This document shows, in pieces, positions 17,266 to 25,500 of a stretch of 51,966 nucleotides of DNA. Position numbers and translations under genes: made by a program. This stretch comes from Coriobacteriia bacterium (GTDB lineage Bacteria; Actinomycetota; Coriobacteriia; Anaerosomatales; PALSA-660), in NCBI GenBank assembly GCA_030652345.1, contig JAUSAU010000059.1, positions 1 through 51,966 on the forward strand. Direction: 5' to 3'. Position 1 is the first letter of the stretch. Each line of letters opens with the position of its first letter. Below the pieces are notes generated by a model. The model was given only the letters and a program-made list of their open reading frames with translations, had not been told where the DNA came from and made no database searches.

Positions 17266-20200
17266 GTGATTGCGCATAACTGCCGGAGCGCGCGACTTGT
17301 ATCCGCGCTCGCCCGCGGGGTAAGGCGAAGCCGGCTACTTGAGCCGCTCGCGTTGGCACAGCCGAGATTCGTCGTGGTGCGCGCGCCGTCGGGTTATGGG
17401 AAGACGGTGCTGCTCGCACAACATGCAATGGACGGCGAGTACGATCGCATCGCTTGGGTCGACGCCGACCAGGCGTGCACCAGCGAGAGCGCCTTGTTCT
17501 CAGCGATTGCGGATCAATTAGTTCCCGATGATGTCTGTGCTGGTGAGGTTGAGGATCTGGGTTCCGCATGGGTGCGTTGTATCCGCTCTGCAGATTCCCT
17601 TGATGATGACAAGCCGATCCTGCTTGTTGTGGACGCTCTTGCATCAGGGGCAATTGAGTCAGTCCTCGACCGCCTCCGTACACTCTCGGAGCGGCTTCCT
17701 GTCCGTAGCGCGGTGGCCGTGGCAACCCGAGCGAGTTCCCTTGGGCGAGGCGCTGCCATGCAGTGGGATGTTGGAGCCAGCGATCTGCTCCTGGACTTGG
17801 ACGAGCTGCATGCGCTGACAGCTGGTTCGACATTCGGATGTCCGATTCCGGAGGCGGCAGAAAGACTCCAGTCGCTCTCTGCTGGTCAGGCGGCGGTGGC
17901 AGCACTCGTCGTCAGGCGATGGGCGCTAACAGGTTCGACAGATGTTGCCGGAGATCGAGATGTGGAGTCGCTCGTTCGGTATCTCGCCGGGTGCCAGATG
18001 AGCGATGAGCAGCGGCGCGCACTCGTGGCCGCTTCGCTCCTCGTCGATGGACGTATTGCTGGCGTATCCGAATGCACTGGTCTAGGGCACGCGGTTGAAC
18101 TGATGGCGGCGGTGTCCGAGATCATCCCGTTGGTACGAGTCGACCTGCGGTCGCGACCGCCGGAGTTCTTCGTGCACGATTCAGTTGCGCGCGCGCTTGA
18201 TTGTGTGGCATGTGCGAGGGACTCCTCGCCAGATGTGCTTCGGCGGTCTGTGATCATTCTCTTAGGCGACGGCCGATTCGCACGAGCGACCAGTGTCGCG
18301 ACTGAGTCCGGATCTGGCGATCTAATAGCCCAATGCCTTAGTGCTTGCGGCGAATCGCTGATGGCGGCCGGCTCCGAGTCACTGGTTCGTAGTGCACTTG
18401 ATGCCCTACCGCAGTCCGTGATTGCCGACCGACCCGAGCTGATGCTCTTGCACGCCCAGTCGCTCTGGGAGCGGAGTCGGACGTCGGAAGCCGTTCAGTG
18501 TGCCCATCTTGCGGATGAACTCGCGCAGCACTCCGGCGATCACTTGGTATTCACGCGCGCGCGCCTCCTACTGGCGCGAATCCGAACTGCCGTCGGTGAC
18601 TTCGGCGGCGTAGCCGCTGACCTCGAGCCCCTGGTTGACTCGATTGACAGAGTGAACGAGGCCGACATGCGGGCGTCCATCATCTGCTCTGCGGCACTGG
18701 CTCACGGCTTCACAGCGAACCGAGTTGAGCTCGAACGGATTGCGGCGTTGGCAAGAGACGTTGAGCTCTCGCCGGCCATTTCCCCTCAGGCGTCGATGCG
18801 ACTCGATATGTGTTGGGGTCTGATCGCTGGACTCGTTGACGGCGATTGGCGGCTCGCGTGCAGCTTGCTGCAGAGGGCGACCCTCAAGACGGACGCTGGA
18901 CACGCCCTGCTGTCAGTTGCACAGGCAGACTGCGCTGCCGCTCTTCTCATGGTTGGCCAGGTCGATGAAGCCACTGGCATGTGGGCATCCGCACTGCGAA
19001 CGGCGAACCTATGCGGCCTAGCTGTCCTGAGCGCGACCATCGAGTTCTCCTTGTCCACGGTCCGCGCTTTTGAGGGCGATGGGTCATCGCTATCAGCGTC
19101 GGTCGACCGGGCACTTGGGCAAGTCGACGGGGCTCACGACGATTTCGCGGCAGCCAATGTGCTCGTTGCCGCCTCATCTGCGGCGCTGGCGTGCGGCAAA
19201 TACGACGAGGCCGTCGGGTACTCGGAACGCGCCGCGTACTACGCCACAGAGTCGACGAGTCCAGTGATTGGCTGGATGGCTCGGCTTAGCTTGGCGCACG
19301 CCCTGCTTGCGTGCGGGGACAGCGCAAGGGCGAGGAGCCTTGCCGACACCGTGCTTCCACTTGCGGTTGCGGCTGGCGCTCGGGGACATGCGCTGCAGGC
19401 GGCAATGCTGATCTCGGCGGCAGACTGTGCGGTCGGTAGGACGGATCAGGCGATTCGGACACTAAGCTCCCACGCGTCGTCGCTTCTGAGTGATCGACCT
19501 TACTTGACTGTGGCCGTGCATCTCAGGACGATGCCCCGCCTACTCGGGCTTTTCGGTCGGATACTGGGAGTCGAGAACTTGCCCACGCATATGCTCAGAT
19601 TGATCGGATCACCCTACTCGGGGCGGGCACTCGCCCTAGCACAGCCCGTGCTGGATCCGAGCGATTTCGATGCGCTGGCGCGCAGGCTCCTCGGTCGCGA
19701 TGGGGCAGTCGCCACGGTGACCGCACCGGAGGCGAAGGCCCCGAGCGCCGTCTGCACTGTCCGTCTCTTCGGTGGCTTCGAAGTCCACACTCCCGACGGT
19801 CCGGTCTCCGATCGCGCTTGGACGAAGCGCAAGTCGCGGCTTCTCTTCGCGATGCTCGTGAGCCGTAGCGACAAGGATGTGCCTCGCGACCAGCTCATCG
19901 AGTATCTGTGGCCCGAGATGCAGGAGCAGCGGGCGTTGAACAACTTCTATGTGGTGTGGAGTTCGATGAAGCGGGCGCTCGGGACGCAGAGGTCCCGAGA
20001 GGAGCCGTGCCCCTACGTCGAGCACATCAGGGGCATCTGCCGAGTCATCCCGGGACGGGTCACAAGCGATCTTGCGGAATTCGAGAGGCTGCTGGCTGTC
20101 GCTCGCAAGGCGCGCACCGCGCATGACGAGGACAACGAGCTGGCTGCGCTGCATGCCGTTGCTGACGTCTATCGCGGCGAGCTCCTCCCGGGAGATACGT

Positions 20201-20535
20201 ACGACGATTGGTTCGCATCGCTCAGGGAGAAGTGTCGTCACGATTTCGAGGACGCGATGCTGCGTGCGGCCGAGATCCTGGAACGCCGTGATTCGCCCCA
20301 GGAGGCGCTCGGTCTGTTGAGGCGGGCGATGCAGTACGACCCGTGGCGCGAGGACCTGTACCAAGCCGCTCTGAGACTGCAGATCTCGGCCGGCCAGCGG
20401 TCGGCAGCGATCGAGACCTACATGTTGTGTCGGACACGGCTCGTCGAGGATCTCGGAATCGACCCTTCGAACGAGACGACGAAGCTCTATCAGCACGTCC
20501 TCGGTATGGAGGATGGCGTGAATCCGGAATCGTAG
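17266..20535 (+). CDS. NTPase-TPR-SARP transcriptional regulator
   Basis: 1089 residues from the GTG at 17266, which has GGGGGA 5 bases upstream; the longer frame from 17143 would overlap the previous gene by 71 bases. Residues about 30-300 are a STAND/MalT-type NTPase with P-loop APSGYGKT (Lys46). Residues 350-780 are helical repeats, probably TPR-like. Around residue 829 an OmpR-type winged helix starts (VRLFGGFEVHTPDG), followed by a bacterial transcriptional activator domain (about 930-1080, with PWREDLYQAALRLQ). Classical SARPs carry the DNA-binding domain first; here it is last. It probably activates transcription when a ligand or partner releases the NTPase. The heptamer repeat at 20541-20558 is a possible target. 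Confidence 0.85.
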   Translation: MIAHNCRSARLVSALARGVRRSRLLEPLALAQPRFVVVRAPSGYGKTVLLAQHAMDGEYDRIAWVDADQACTSESALFSAIADQLVPDDVCAGEVEDLGSAWVRCIRSADSLDDDKPILLVVDALASGAIESVLDRLRTLSERLPVRSAVAVATRASSLGRGAAMQWDVGASDLLLDLDELHALTAGSTFGCPIPEAAERLQSLSAGQAAVAALVVRRWALTGSTDVAGDRDVESLVRYLAGCQMSDEQRRALVAASLLVDGRIAGVSECTGLGHAVELMAAVSEIIPLVRVDLRSRPPEFFVHDSVARALDCVACARDSSPDVLRRSVIILLGDGRFARATSVATESGSGDLIAQCLSACGESLMAAGSESLVRSALDALPQSVIADRPELMLLHAQSLWERSRTSEAVQCAHLADELAQHSGDHLVFTRARLLLARIRTAVGDFGGVAADLEPLVDSIDRVNEADMRASIICSAALAHGFTANRVELERIAALARDVELSPAISPQASMRLDMCWGLIAGLVDGDWRLACSLLQRATLKTDAGHALLSVAQADCAAALLMVGQVDEATGMWASALRTANLCGLAVLSATIEFSLSTVRAFEGDGSSLSASVDRALGQVDGAHDDFAAANVLVAASSAALACGKYDEAVGYSERAAYYATESTSPVIGWMARLSLAHALLACGDSARARSLADTVLPLAVAAGARGHALQAAMLISAADCAVGRTDQAIRTLSSHASSLLSDRPYLTVAVHLRTMPRLLGLFGRILGVENLPTHMLRLIGSPYSGRALALAQPVLDPSDFDALARRLLGRDGAVATVTAPEAKAPSAVCTVRLFGGFEVHTPDGPVSDRAWTKRKSRLLFAMLVSRSDKDVPRDQLIEYLWPEMQEQRALNNFYVVWSSMKRALGTQRSREEPCPYVEHIRGICRVIPGRVTSDLAEFERLLAVARKARTAHDEDNELAALHAVADVYRGELLPGDTYDDWFASLREKCRHDFEDAMLRAAEILERRDSPQEALGLLRRAMQYDPWREDLYQAALRLQISAGQRSAAIETYMLCRTRLVEDLGIDPSNETTKLYQHVLGMEDGVNPES

Positions 20536-20540
20536 GAACC

Positions 20541-20573
20541 GGTAAGGGTCTGGTAAGGATGGGCTCGTACGAT
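20541..20573 (+). promoter_or_regulatory. Heptamer direct repeat with -10 box, candidate SARP-activated promoter
   Basis: GGTAAGG at 20541-20547 and again at 20552-20558 are separated by 4 bases, giving an 11-base period. A -10-like TACGAT begins at 20568, 9 bases after the second copy. SARP operators are heptamer direct repeats with 11-base spacing, about 8 bases from the -10 box. The site starts 6 bases after the SARP gene stop. Confidence 0.45.
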
Positions 20574-20579
20574 GGCACT

Positions 20580-20805
20580 GTCCCAATGAGGGATACGGTC
20601 GAACGGGGCAGGGTTCGATGGGCTGTCCGTTCAAGGAACATGTGCGGATGCGTGTGCGATCGCGGCCCGTGACGGTGAGGTGAGGGAGACACCTGAGGGG
20701 CACCCGACGGGGCCGACCACGGCGTCACCATCCGGGCCCATGGGGCTTGGAACCGTTCGATCGGAGTAGGCCGGGCGCCGCAATCAGGTGCCCGGCCTAC
20801 TGCAT
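20580..20805 (+). ncRNA. Candidate noncoding transcript ending at a strong terminator
   Basis: Bounded by the candidate promoter at 20541-20573 and the terminator at 20765-20801, giving about 225 bases. Visible pairings: TCGAAC/GTTCGA (20599-20604, 20613-20618), GTGACG/CGTCAC (20669-20674, 20723-20728) enclosing AGGTG/CACCT (20679-20683, 20691-20695). It matches no RNA family I know. It could instead be an untranslated leader of the polyferredoxin gene. Confidence 0.3.
20765..20801 (+). terminator. Strong terminator upstream of the polyferredoxin gene
   Basis: Perfect 12-bp inverted repeat (20765-20776 with 20790-20801). It lies 230 bases after the SARP stop, farther than a gene-end terminator usually is. 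Confidence 0.7.
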
Positions 20806-20913
20806 TCCTCGGAACACCACACCAGCCCTTCCCTTGCCCTTCACACTCACTTCACATCCCCCCGTCATACATGGTGGTGCACACCTTTCCGACAACTCAG
20901 GAGGTAGCCCGCC

Positions 20914-22242
20914 GTGTCCGATGACGCGAATCTCGAATCCGTGGAAAGCACGCCGCCGCCGGGGGAGGACAGTGTCGAGCCCGAGAAGGCCGATCTCTCC
21001 TCGTACCGTGCGGGGCAGAAGTCCGCGAAGGCCTGGCGCTTCGGCGTTCTGGTCGCCGGTCTCGCCCTGATCACCGGTATCGGCTACATGCACCAGACCG
21101 GCGTGCCGTTCAAGGTCGTCGGCGTGGATGCGCTCTGCCCGTTCGGCGGCATCGAGACGCTGTGGTCGCTGATCAGCGGCGCCGGCCTCGTCACCAAGAT
21201 CGCGGCGTCCAGCGTCATCCTGCTCGTCATCACGCTGGCCACCGCGTTCGTCTTCCGTCGCGCGTTCTGCGGCTACATCTGCCCGCTCGGCGCGCTGCAG
21301 GAGCTGTTCGGCACGATCGGCAAGGCCATCTGGCGCGGCAAGCGCCCGACCGTTCCTGCGTCGCTCGACAAGCCGGCGCGCTGGCTGAAGTACGGCGTGT
21401 TCGTGGTCTTCACGGTCTGGACCTGGCAGGCGGCCACGCTCGTCATCCGCCCGTACGACCCGTGGGTCGCCTGGATGCACCTCACCTCGGCCGAGGTCTT
21501 CGCCGAGTTCTCGATCGGGCTCGCGATCCTCGGTGTCTCGCTCGTCGGCTCCATCGTCTACGAGCGCTTCTTCTGCAAGTACCTCTGCCCGATGGGCGCG
21601 TTCCTCGGTGCGATCTCGCCGCTGTCGGTCTTCAAGGTCAACCGCGAAGAGTCCACCTGCATCGACTGCAAGGCGTGCGACAAGGCGTGCCCGGTCAACC
21701 TCACCGTCTCTGAGGCCGCCCCGGCCGTCACCTCGCCCGAGTGCATCAACTGCAACGAGTGCGTGAACGTCTGCCCCGTGCCCGCCACGCTGACCGTGTC
21801 GAGCGCCGCGAGCTCCACCGGCCGCTTCACGATCTCGCCGGCGAAGATGCTGATGTCGGTCTCGGCGATCATCGCGCTGCTGCTCGTGCTCACCACCGCC
21901 AGCGGAGCGTTCGCTTGGACGATGCCGGGTCTGGCGCCCGCCGCCGGCGCTGCCGCCGTCTCGAAGGTGCCCGACATTAACGTCGAGGACATCAAGGGCT
22001 CGATGACCGTGGCCGAGGTCGCCGCCGCGACGACTATCCCCGCCAAGGCGTTCGAGGCCAAGTTCGGCATCACCGAAGCCGAGATGTCCGAGAAGATCAA
22101 GGACCTCGCCCCGAAGCACGACTTCGACGTCCACACCGACTTCCGCGAGTTCATTACCGCAGAACTCAAGCGCATGCGCGCCGAGGAGTCGGCAGCACCT
22201 GCGGGCGGTGCGGCTTCCCCCGAAGCTGGAACCGCGGATTGA
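20914..22242 (+). CDS. NapH/CcoG-like membrane polyferredoxin
   Basis: 442 residues. Membrane helices lie near residues 42-62, 90-112, 156-176 and 194-212. CGYICPLGALQ and CKYLCPMGAF are the paired CxxxCP motifs known from NapH, NosR and RdxA. Two 4Fe-4S clusters follow (CIDCKACDKACPVN and CINCNECVNVCPV), then another helix (about 308-330) and an exported-looking C-terminal domain of about 100 residues. Proteins of this type move electrons through the membrane; the partner here is unknown, as no reductase adjoins it. The GTG start has CAGGAGG 9-10 bases upstream. Its last codons are the start of an 85-base repeat. Confidence 0.85.
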   Translation: MSDDANLESVESTPPPGEDSVEPEKADLSSYRAGQKSAKAWRFGVLVAGLALITGIGYMHQTGVPFKVVGVDALCPFGGIETLWSLISGAGLVTKIAASSVILLVITLATAFVFRRAFCGYICPLGALQELFGTIGKAIWRGKRPTVPASLDKPARWLKYGVFVVFTVWTWQAATLVIRPYDPWVAWMHLTSAEVFAEFSIGLAILGVSLVGSIVYERFFCKYLCPMGAFLGAISPLSVFKVNREESTCIDCKACDKACPVNLTVSEAAPAVTSPECINCNECVNVCPVPATLTVSSAASSTGRFTISPAKMLMSVSAIIALLLVLTTASGAFAWTMPGLAPAAGAAAVSKVPDINVEDIKGSMTVAEVAAATTIPAKAFEAKFGITEAEMSEKIKDLAPKHDFDVHTDFREFITAELKRMRAEESAAPAGGAASPEAGTAD

Positions 22243-22320
22243 AGCACCTGCCCGACCCCGTGAGGGTCTGAGAGGATCGAGCGTGATCAAGGGCCCGTCG
22301 GCACATAGCCGGCGGGCCCT
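22236..22320. repeat. Direct repeat, copy 1
   Basis: About 85 bases that recur at 28124-28207 with seven mismatches and one single-base gap by my alignment (about 90 percent). It begins inside the last codons of the polyferredoxin gene and includes a terminator hairpin. Confidence 0.85.
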
Positions 22321-22323
22321 TTC
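22291..22323 (+). terminator. Terminator of the polyferredoxin gene, within repeat copy 1
   Basis: Stem 22291-22302 with 22308-22319 (12 bp, one wobble), five-base loop, then TTTC. Confidence 0.75.
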
Positions 22324-22395
22324 GTCCGGCAAGCCTGTTCGCCGGCGCCCCCGGCACGTCGATGTCCGCGCGACTGGCCCGTCTTGTCGATGAAC

Positions 22396-22401
22396 TACAC
22401 T
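22396..22401 (+). promoter_or_regulatory. Possible -10 box upstream of the giant exported protein
   Basis: TACACT with no good -35 box; transcription would begin inside the following hairpin. Confidence 0.25.
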
Positions 22402-22573
22402 GGTGCCGCCGCGGCACCTGCACGCCGGGCTGCGGAATCGTCGGTGACTTGGATGCTGTTCAGGCGGTCGGCGGGGACCGCACCTGAGCCTCTCTTGTGA
22501 CTGCAAGCGGGGGGCGGTCGTGGTTGCCGAGTGTCGCGGGCGTGTTGTGGGTTCGCATCGGATAGGGGGAAGT

Positions 22574-25500
22574 GTGATCGATTCAGTTGCGCAGCGGCGG
22601 ATCGTGCTTGCGATTATGGTTGTGTGCGCGATGTGCGCTTCGTTCGCAGGTTTCGGGCTCGATCTCGCATGTGCGGCGGGCTCGGGCTGGACCATTCGAG
22701 CCTCGACAGACTCCTCGGGAACGCAGGGCAATGGCGCATCCTCCGGATCGTCGATCTCAGCCGACGGGCGATACGTCGTGTTCAACTCGATAGCGACCAA
22801 CCTCACCACAGATGCGGTCGGCGGCGCCTGCAACGTCTACTTCAGGGACGCCAAGTACGGCACGGTCCGCTTGGTTTCCAGCACCTCGTCCGGCGTGCCG
22901 GGCAGCGGCCAGTCCTACCTATACACAGGGGCGATTTCGGCGGACGGGCGCTATGTGGTGTTCGAGTCGAGCGCGTCGAACCTGGTCCCCGGCATCAGCC
23001 AGGGTGTGTACCGGAAAGACATGACGACCGGCGCCGTCGTTTGCGTCTCGTTATCTCCCTCAGGCGAGGCAGGCAACGAGATGTCTGTGTTCGCGACGAT
23101 ATCCGGGGATGGTCGCTACGTGGCGTTCCAGTCGTTCGCGTCCAATCTGGTCGAAGGCGACACAGATGGCGAGCCGGACGTCTTTATCAGGGACGTCGTG
23201 ACCGGTACCACGCGCGCGGTCTCCACCGACTCGTTCGGCGTGCATGCGAGAGGGCATTGGTACGTCGGCGGCATCTCACTCTCAGCCGACGGTCGCTACG
23301 TCGCCTTTGGCTCCGATTCGTGGAATCTGGTCCCGGACGACACGAACGGCACCTCGGACATCTTCGTGAAGGACGTGGTGACTGGCACGATCCGGCGAGT
23401 GTCTACTGACGCATCCGGTGCTCAGGGCGCCGCCGATGTGGACGCCAGCGGGAATAGCGGGTCGTATCGCCCGTCGATCTCCGCTGACGGGCGCTACGTC
23501 GCGTTTCGTTCGTATTCGCCGAGCCTCGTCACCAGCGACACCAACGGCACCTCTGACATCTTCGTGAAGGACACTACCGGCGGCACAATCCGGCGGGTCT
23601 CCACTGACTCATCTGGTGCACAGAGCAACGGCGCGGTCGATACCGATCCGTCGATCTCCGCAGACGGGCGCTATGTGAGTTTCGAATCGGTTGCCTCGAA
23701 TTTGGCTTCGGGAGACAGCAATGGGGTCTACGATGTCTTTGTGAAGGACGTCGCAACTGACAAGACCGTTCGGGTCTCCACAGACTCATTCGGCTCACAG
23801 GCGAATGGTGGCTCTGGCGGGGTTTCGGCAATCTCGGCTGACGGTCGCTACGTCGCCTTCAGTTCGCCGGCATCGAACTTGGTCGTCAGCGACACCAACG
23901 GCGCTTGGGACGTCTTTGTGAAGGATACCGTCAGCGGTGCTGCGGCGTTCGGCGCCGACGTCGTGCCCCCCGTGGCGAACAACCCCGAGACCGAGAAGCC
24001 GGTCCTCGTCCTGATTGCCGGACTGGACTCGGACACCGGCGAGCACTTCGTGAAGCCGCCCTCGTGGCAGCTCTGGCGTATGAACACCCCGGGCAACGTC
24101 GGCGCGCCTTGGGACTGGATCAAGGCACACGCACAGACGCTCGGGGTGGATGACATCTTCGTTGTGCCTACGACGCCGAACTCCAGAGAGTGGCCTGCGG
24201 AGTATCGCGATGCCGCACCCGTCATCGACTCAAAGGGCCCCCTCGGCTACAACATCGTCCAACTCGTGATGTGGCTGGATGCTCCCGAGAACAAAGCGAA
24301 GATCGGCAACCGTCCGATCATTCTCGTGGGCCACTCGTATGGCGGGCTCATCGCGCGGTCGGCCCTTGCGCTGAACGTTCTGCGGGGCAACCGAATCATC
24401 GGTCTCATCGAGTACGGCAGTCCGAACGGAGGCTCGGGCAGTGCGGACTACGCTAACAACACCGGGATCAACTGGTCGGACGCGACGCTGTCGATGGGCA
24501 CCGGGAAGATGAGGGAGTGGAACCAGTCCGACATGAGTGGACCCGTGGGCGTGCCCGTGGTGCGCTTCGGCGGCACGTACCTTCCCGATGCGCTGAACAT
24601 GATGACGGCGGAGCACAATGACTCCAAGGCGCTGTTTCTGAACCAAACACACAACGGCAAGCCGAGCGACGGGATGGTCGAGTCGGCGTCGCTACAGGAC
24701 GGCTTCGGCGTCCTGTCGGACAACGACTCCGACTTCGGCGGTGGAGCGAGCTACCTCTACGGTTGGCTCACCCACTCGAGGGACATGCCTGGTACGCGTA
24801 ATCTCTACACCGTCGACGGAAGGCAGGTCCAGGAGCTGGTCCCGTGGGGTCCCAACGCCGCGTTGCTCCCCAAGCTGCAGGAGCTGATCGCTGACATCGA
24901 CTCGGGTCGCGTCGCACAGAGCGGTCCGAAGCGGTCCGTGGCACGGGCTGCCGCGCTGGGCGCGGCCGCCGAGACTTCGCCGGAGCCGGGATCGCCCGCA
25001 CTGCCGCCGCGCGACGTGGTCATCGACACCGGGAGCGCGACACGGGTGACCGTGCCCCTTGATGGCCCCGCGAGCCTTGTGCTTACGTCCGCCGAGGGAA
25101 CTCCGACCGTCGTGGTGCGGGACGGCGCTGATCGAGTCGTGAGCGCTGCGCCCTTCTCTGAGACGGACTCGGACGGTCTCGTGACCACGATGATGAACGT
25201 GAAGGTGGCGGAGGCGGGCGTGTTCACCCTCGATGTCGCGCTGCCTGCGGGCATCTCTGGGACTGTGCGTGTGTCAGGGGCGGTCTCGGGCGGAGCGCGA
25301 TTCACGCTGGCTGCTCCCGACTCGGTATGCGTCGGTTCCCCTGTTCTGCTGACCGCCCAGCTCGCGACAGCAGCCGGCGACCCGATGCCGGGCGCGACGC
25401 TGGTCGGCTATGCCGCGTTGGACGGCACCAACACCGTTTCACTTGAGTTCACGGATGATGGGTCCGGCGTCGATGCGGTTGCAGGAGACGGTCTCTACAC

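Larger units (their letters stand above)
20536..20913 (+). other. 378-base intergenic region: repeat promoter, possible RNA, terminator, leader
   Basis: No convincing coding sequence. From left to right it holds a heptamer direct repeat with a -10 box (20541-20573), a stretch rich in self-complementary segments (about 20580-20760), a strong terminator (20765-20801), and then about 110 bases leading to the polyferredoxin gene with GGAGG at 20900-20904. A 28-codon frame at 20586-20672 has no ribosome-binding site. Confidence 0.6.
22243..22573 (+). other. 331-base intergenic region before the giant exported protein
   Basis: Holds repeat copy 1 and its terminator, then about 250 bases without a credible gene. 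A -10-like TACACT (22396-22401) is followed at once by a perfect 7-bp hairpin (22402-22408 with 22412-22418). AGGGGG at 22564-22569 is the ribosome-binding site. I see no known riboswitch. Confidence 0.55.

Noticed and set aside
20586..20672. 28-codon Cys/Arg-rich peptide after the SARP gene
   Set aside because: No ribosome-binding site and no coding bias; it lies within the self-complementary stretch.
20580..20760. tmRNA, RNase P RNA or SRP RNA in the region after the SARP gene
   Set aside because: A GGTTCGA word and several stems looked suggestive, but none of the conserved core sequences of those RNAs is present.
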